Assembly (NCBI RefSeq): GCF_000026185.1
Contig: NC_010694.1
Span: forward strand, 3,286,001 to 3,350,000
DNA length: 64,000 nucleotides
DNA from: Erwinia tasmaniensis Et1/99
Lineage (GTDB): Bacteria > Pseudomonadota > Gammaproteobacteria > Enterobacterales > Enterobacteriaceae
Reading direction: 5' to 3'
Of the stretch, positions 61,201-64,000 are shown piece after piece (position 1 is the first letter of the stretch; every line of letters starts with the position of its first letter). The notes under the pieces were generated by a model, which did not search any database, was not told the DNA's origin, and saw only the letters and a program-made list of their open reading frames with translations. Position numbers and translations under genes: made by a program.

Positions 61201-62486
61201 GCGTAGCTGACCAGCGTGCGCTCCCCGTCCGGGGTGTGCAGCAGCACCGCGCTCAGGCGTGACCGCCCGGCCGCGGTGGTCAGATAGCGGCAGCCCAGGC
61301 GCTGGCCCGCGCCGTCCACCAGTTCGCCCAGCCGTCCCTGCTCGTCATAAAACAGCGAGGTGGCGTTGCCGGCGGCGTCCGTCAGCATGTTCAGCCGGGC
61401 GGGATGCTCCCCGTCCAGCAGCGGATAGTGCCAGGACTGTTCGCCGACGTCGTACAGCCGCCAGCTGCCGTCGGCGTTGTGCATCAGCCAGCACTTTTCC
61501 GCCTCGCAGTAGGTTTTATGGCCGCACGGCACCATCGGGAATGAGACGAGGTCGCCGGACGGCGCGCGCCACGCCAGCCCGTCGCCGTGACGCTGCAGGC
61601 TGCTTTCCCAGAACAGGCTCCAGCCGCGCCCCAGCACGCCCTCTGCCGGGTTGCCGCTGCGCCAGTAGCGCTGCCATTCGACCGGCAGGCGCGACGGCAG
61701 CACGAAGTCCAGCTCGTCGTCGCCGGAGAGAAACTTCTGCCCGCTGATGATATCCACCGGGCGGGCGATAATGCCCGCCGCCGCGCCGGCGGTCATCAGC
61801 GTGCCAAAGCGGCAGGCAATCTGCCCCAGCCTGTTGATGCCGGGCAGCCTGCCCAGCAGTTTGCCCACCTTACCCACCTTGCTGAGCGCGCCGCCCGCGC
61901 CGCCGAGCAGCCCGGTCAGCAGCAGCGTCAGGTCGGAGGCCTTGTAGGCCCACTCCGGCACCTCGGGCTTTATCGCCAGCGTGGTGACGGTGCCGCCGCC
62001 GATGCGCACGCTGGGCGAGCCGGCCATCACCGTGGCGTCACAGTTGGTTTTATCGCCGACGCGCGCGGCGGGCCGGCCGTTGATAAACACCCGGTCGGAG
62101 CCCTGGGCCATCTGCATCGACGGCCCGTCCTTATCGCAGCCCGCCTGGCTGACCGTGGCGATGGCCGCCGGCTTGCCGTTGATAAACACGTCCGGCGAGC
62201 CGGTCAGTATCTGCCCCGAGGCCGACACGCTGCCCGCCCCGGCCGCGGCAATGCCGTCGCGCGCCGCCGTGCCCGCCTCCCCGGCGAGATACCCCAGCGC
62301 CAGGCTCGCGCCAATCAGCAGCACGCCGATACCAAGACAGGACGAGGCCAGCCCGGCGACGAACAGCGCGCCGGCGGCCACGGACCCCGCGGCGGCAATC
62401 AGCCCGCCGACCAGCGTACCGCTAATCATCCCGGCCAGCGCGGCGGAATGGCCGATGGCGTCGCCGACGCGTGCGGCTTCACTCAT
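58233..62486 (-). CDS. Full-length Rhs effector with prePAAR, PAAR and nuclease-like tip
   Basis: 1,417 aa, a type VI secretion effector by architecture. Residues 3-13 carry the prePAAR motif AARVGDAIGHS, followed by two or three hydrophobic helices to about residue 75 and a PAAR-like domain (about 90-180: VFINGKPAAIATVSQAGC, VFINGRPAARVGDKTNC). YD repeats form the Rhs cocoon (about 250-1200), ending in YYEPEVGRFTTQDPVGL and DPLGL. The 123-residue tip (1295-1417) has SRRDALRQAKRDAGIP, YIQEHSLGHA, PHFNVRP and a terminal THGHYNF, typical of HNH/endonuclease VII-fold polymorphic toxins. GC is very high in the core and drops sharply in the tip. The Eag chaperone gene precedes it by 12 bases. No other T6SS gene lies in the window. 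Confidence 0.92.
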   Translation of the reverse strand: MSEAARVGDAIGHSAALAGMISGTLVGGLIAAAGSVAAGALFVAGLASSCLGIGVLLIGASLALGYLAGEAGTAARDGIAAAGAGSVSASGQILTGSPDVFINGKPAAIATVSQAGCDKDGPSMQMAQGSDRVFINGRPAARVGDKTNCDATVMAGSPSVRIGGGTVTTLAIKPEVPEWAYKASDLTLLLTGLLGGAGGALSKVGKVGKLLGRLPGINRLGQIACRFGTLMTAGAAAGIIARPVDIISGQKFLSGDDELDFVLPSRLPVEWQRYWRSGNPAEGVLGRGWSLFWESSLQRHGDGLAWRAPSGDLVSFPMVPCGHKTYCEAEKCWLMHNADGSWRLYDVGEQSWHYPLLDGEHPARLNMLTDAAGNATSLFYDEQGRLGELVDGAGQRLGCRYLTTAAGRSRLSAVLLHTPDGERTLVSYAYDDEGQLVTVRNRAGEVTRRFTWRDGLMASHQDANGLLNEYQWREIDGLPRVTAWRHSAGEELALHYDFNGGTRRAVRDDGMQASWQLDDDDSVAQFTDFDGSRLAFVYARGELCGVLLPGGGQRRSEWDRYGRLLSETDPTGRKTLYQYDRNGDRLVCVTHPDGGREYQQWDDRGRLVKQTDAAENSTLYHYPDEEESLPTRITDALGGVARPEWNGRGLLTRYTDCSGSVTAYGYDVFGQLTDRTDAEGNVTRYLWDAAGRLQTLRHADGSEEHFAWNERGQLARHQDPLGGETRWRYNLLGQPLSVTDRIDRTRSWHYSPRGWLTRLENGNGGEYRFSYDAAGRLTGERRPDNTDRLYRYGPDGQLAERRETSPQDGLTPPPHRLHRFRYDEAGRLEWRGNDSAEWRYHYDAAGRLNALARTPTAAGAALGIEADRVELKYDGAGNLPCERGVNGELGYRWDALANLQALTLPQGDGLQWLHYGSGHVSAVKFNRQLVSEFTRDRLHRETGRSQGALHQQRRYDALGRRSWQSSAFSDGRITRPEEGILWRAFRYTGRGELAGVSDALRGEVHYGYDAEGRLLQHRELKSGRVGGRLLYDAADNLLGEQAPHDDPEQHPPPRPLGDNRLAHWRRLFYRYDAWGNLVSRRHGVSEQHYTYDADNRLIRARGFGPQGEFSARYHYDALGRRTRKEVTYAGKSAQTTRFLWQGYRLLQEQRANGTRRTWSYDPESPWTPLAAIEQAGEGPEADIYWLNSDLNGAPLEVTDAEGNLRWSGQYDTFGRLLGQTVAGSAQRTGPVYDQPLRYAGQYQDNESGLHYNLFRYYEPEVGRFTTQDPVGLAGGMNLYAYAPNPLSWIDPLGLTKCSPNKKTTYEGVSRRDALRQAKRDAGIPNNQHPKSINRPDLMDGYGKRFLDDNGKVVRTREYEFTNIDGKAVYIQEHSLGHAKATPLHGAEPHFNVRPIDDLSGEVLNTGSVLGTHGHYNF

Positions 62487-62498
62487 AATAAGTTCCTT

Positions 62499-62948
62499 TT
62501 ATTCCTGACCGGTTTCCATGGGTGCGCGATAGCTTGCCAGCACCCGTTGCAGCAGGGCGTCATCCCGTGATGAAAGCTTATGCGGCTGCGCCAGGGTAAA
62601 CACCAGCACGCGCCCTTCGCCCGGCGTAAACACCGCCTGGCGCTGCCAGATACGCCGGCCGTCGCGCAGATAGCTGGCAGACACGCACTCGCCGGGCAGC
62701 CGTTCTTCACCGAGTTGCGCCGCCTCGCGCCCCTTCAGCACCCAGCCCTTCAGGCTGCCGGACAGCGTTTCGAGCTGGCGGGTAATGTAGTCCGCCGGCG
62801 TTTCGTCGGGCCGGAGCGTGTCGCGCGAGATATTCAGAGAGGGAGACGCATCGTCACCGGCCAGCAGCACGTTAACGGTACGGTCGCTGTAGCCTTCCGG
62901 CAGCGTGACGCTGCCTTCCGTAAAGGTACAACGGGAGTCGTCGGGCAT
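62499..62948 (-). CDS. Eag-type (DUF1795/DcrB family) chaperone for the Rhs effector
   Basis: 149 aa. Small soluble protein beginning MPDDSRCTFTEGSVTLPEG, with NISRDTLRPDETPADYITRQ, GWVLKGREAAQLGEE and RQAVFTPGEGRVLVFTLAQP, the pattern of EagR/EagT chaperones. Such chaperones hold the N-terminal membrane helices of prePAAR effectors before loading on VgrG. It is directly upstream of rhs in the same direction, the expected order. Confidence 0.88.
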   Translation of the reverse strand: MPDDSRCTFTEGSVTLPEGYSDRTVNVLLAGDDASPSLNISRDTLRPDETPADYITRQLETLSGSLKGWVLKGREAAQLGEERLPGECVSASYLRDGRRIWQRQAVFTPGEGRVLVFTLAQPHKLSSRDDALLQRVLASYRAPMETGQE

Positions 62949-64000
62949 GACCTGAGTCCTTTTGATAAACGGGGCTTAAGCATCGCATAAGGAAAAGGGA
63001 AATTAAATCTTTTCACTGTCCTGTAAATACAATCTTTCAAACGGCAGCAGCGCTGCGGCCAGGGGTTGCGAACAATGATCAGCGGACGGTTTTTGCAGGT
63101 TCAGTCTGAAAAGACCTGCACGGGGAAAGAGTTGCCAGTGAAGAAACAATGGAAGAATGAAAAAAACACGCGACAATCGCAACATCGGCAGTACAACATG
63201 GGTTTGCATTAATTAACCTGAATGTGTGCGCACAAATAGTTAACAAAGCTTGCGAAGAAAAAAAACAACGGAGGCCCCGGTCGATCGTGACGGCCTGACA
63301 AGCGCCGAGCAGAGGGCATTAGCGTATCATCAGGACGCACGCTGTAACTTTTTCACTTTTCTAATCGTCTTCAACGCCAGAGAAACACCCGGCGCTATCG
63401 CCCCCCGTCTACTTGCCGTTTATGAACGGCCAGAGCCAATACAATGACGGGATGTCACCTGATAAGTGACAAATTTTTCAAAAAAACATACGGTTTTCAA
63501 TTATTGTCGATTACCACTCTGCCCGACATCAATCGTACTCGTCAGCATGCAGAGGATTATCTGCACGGGATGAGGGTTAATATACTTTCTCATTCAGATA
63601 AAAGGCTAAAACACGTTAGAAAAATTTAATAAGACAGTAACCATCTCGACCATCAATAACTAAAAATGCTAAGCGCAAATGTGATGAAAAGTAAATACAT
63701 CCAAAAACAAAAAAACCTCCAGCTAATAACGTTATTTTATAAATATTGTAAATAAATCAAAAACAAGCATTAGGAAGGCTCTAATGTTTGTATAACTTCA
63801 CGCTTATTTTTTTACATTTAGAAGCCACGTTATTGACTTGACGGTTATTGCTGCAAACGATAACATAAATTGTTAACGTACCTCTACATTCCTGTCGGTT
63901 CCTTAGATAAAAACCATCGATGATGTTTTTGCATCTTATCTCTGCTGACGCGGCCATATCGTTCTAATGGAAGAAGTAAATGCCTGACTTTATAGATTGA
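62949..64000. other. Gene-free end of the window
   Basis: No coding sequence I can support in about 1,050 bases. Short frames (for example 63250-63447 and 63444-63629) lack ribosome-binding sites and recognisable products. From about 63600 the sequence is strongly AT-rich. The part next to 62948 should hold the promoter of the chaperone-rhs unit. Confidence 0.55.

Noticed and set aside
59145..61262. 705-codon plus-strand open frame
   Set aside because: It is antisense to the GC-rich rhs core. Its composition is dominated by Ala, Val, Arg and Pro, with no recognisable domain; it is a by-product of the codon bias of rhs.
63250..63629. Two short plus-strand frames near the right edge
   Set aside because: No ribosome-binding site, no motif, and situated in a region of sharply changing base composition.

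Overview
The window is chromosomal DNA from a member of the Enterobacterales, most likely the Erwinia/Pantoea group. The left 49 kb follows the order of the E. coli 94-95 min region (cysQ-cpdB, fklB-oapA, rplI-rpsR-priB-rpsF, rlmB-rnr-nsrR, purA, hflC-hflK-hflX-hfq-miaA-mutL-amiB-tsaE-nnr, glycine tRNAs, orn, rsgA-psd-mscM, epmA, blc, ecnB, efp/epmB, groESL, fxsA, aspA-dcuA, dsbD-yjdC, tRNA-Phe). The proteins look close in sequence to the E. coli ones. Blocks that E. coli carries here (ula, frdABCD, ampC, sugE, cutA, queG) are absent. The genus is an inference from compactness and content; nothing in the window proves it.

Layout: (1) 1-1053: the 5' end of an unknown secreted protein on the minus strand, with a G11 tract upstream of it. 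(2) 1054-9481: sulfur and nucleotide metabolism (cysQ, cpdB), a peptidyl-prolyl isomerase, the cell-division protein OapA, an unrecognised two-gene operon behind four tandem hairpins, and the S6/PriB/S18/L9 operon. (3) 9637-12003: a chemoreceptor and the stress lipoprotein BsmA. (4) 12007-28368: long minus-strand operons for RNA processing, nitric oxide sensing, purine synthesis, membrane proteolysis control, Hfq, tRNA modification, mismatch repair, septal amidase and NAD(P)HX repair. (5) 28369-29602: queG appears lost; a cluster of DnaA boxes around an IHF-like site lies exactly where E. coli has the DnaA-titration locus datA, followed by three identical tRNA-Gly genes. (6) 29782-42873: orn, rsgA, psd, mscM and the complete EF-P lysylation set (epmA, efp, epmB), then groESL and fxsA. 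(7) 43015-48935: aspA-dcuA with a perfect CRP site, dsbD-yjdC and tRNA-Phe.

Downstream of tRNA-Phe the character changes to an island. A decayed tyrosine-recombinase tail and a decayed IS66 element (tnpB, tnpC) precede a toxin-like gene of 1,661 codons that is split by a run of eleven C. Its C-terminal part has a Cys-His-Asp arrangement spaced 39 and 15 residues apart, almost as in the deamidase domain of Pasteurella multocida toxin. This is followed by an Rhs effector locus on the minus strand: an Eag-type chaperone, a full-length prePAAR/PAAR Rhs protein with a nuclease-like tip, its presumed immunity gene, and two further displaced Rhs tips. One displaced tip has its own immunity gene; the other is truncated. 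SymE-like genes sit on the opposite strand between the modules. The last kilobase is AT-rich and holds no gene I can support.
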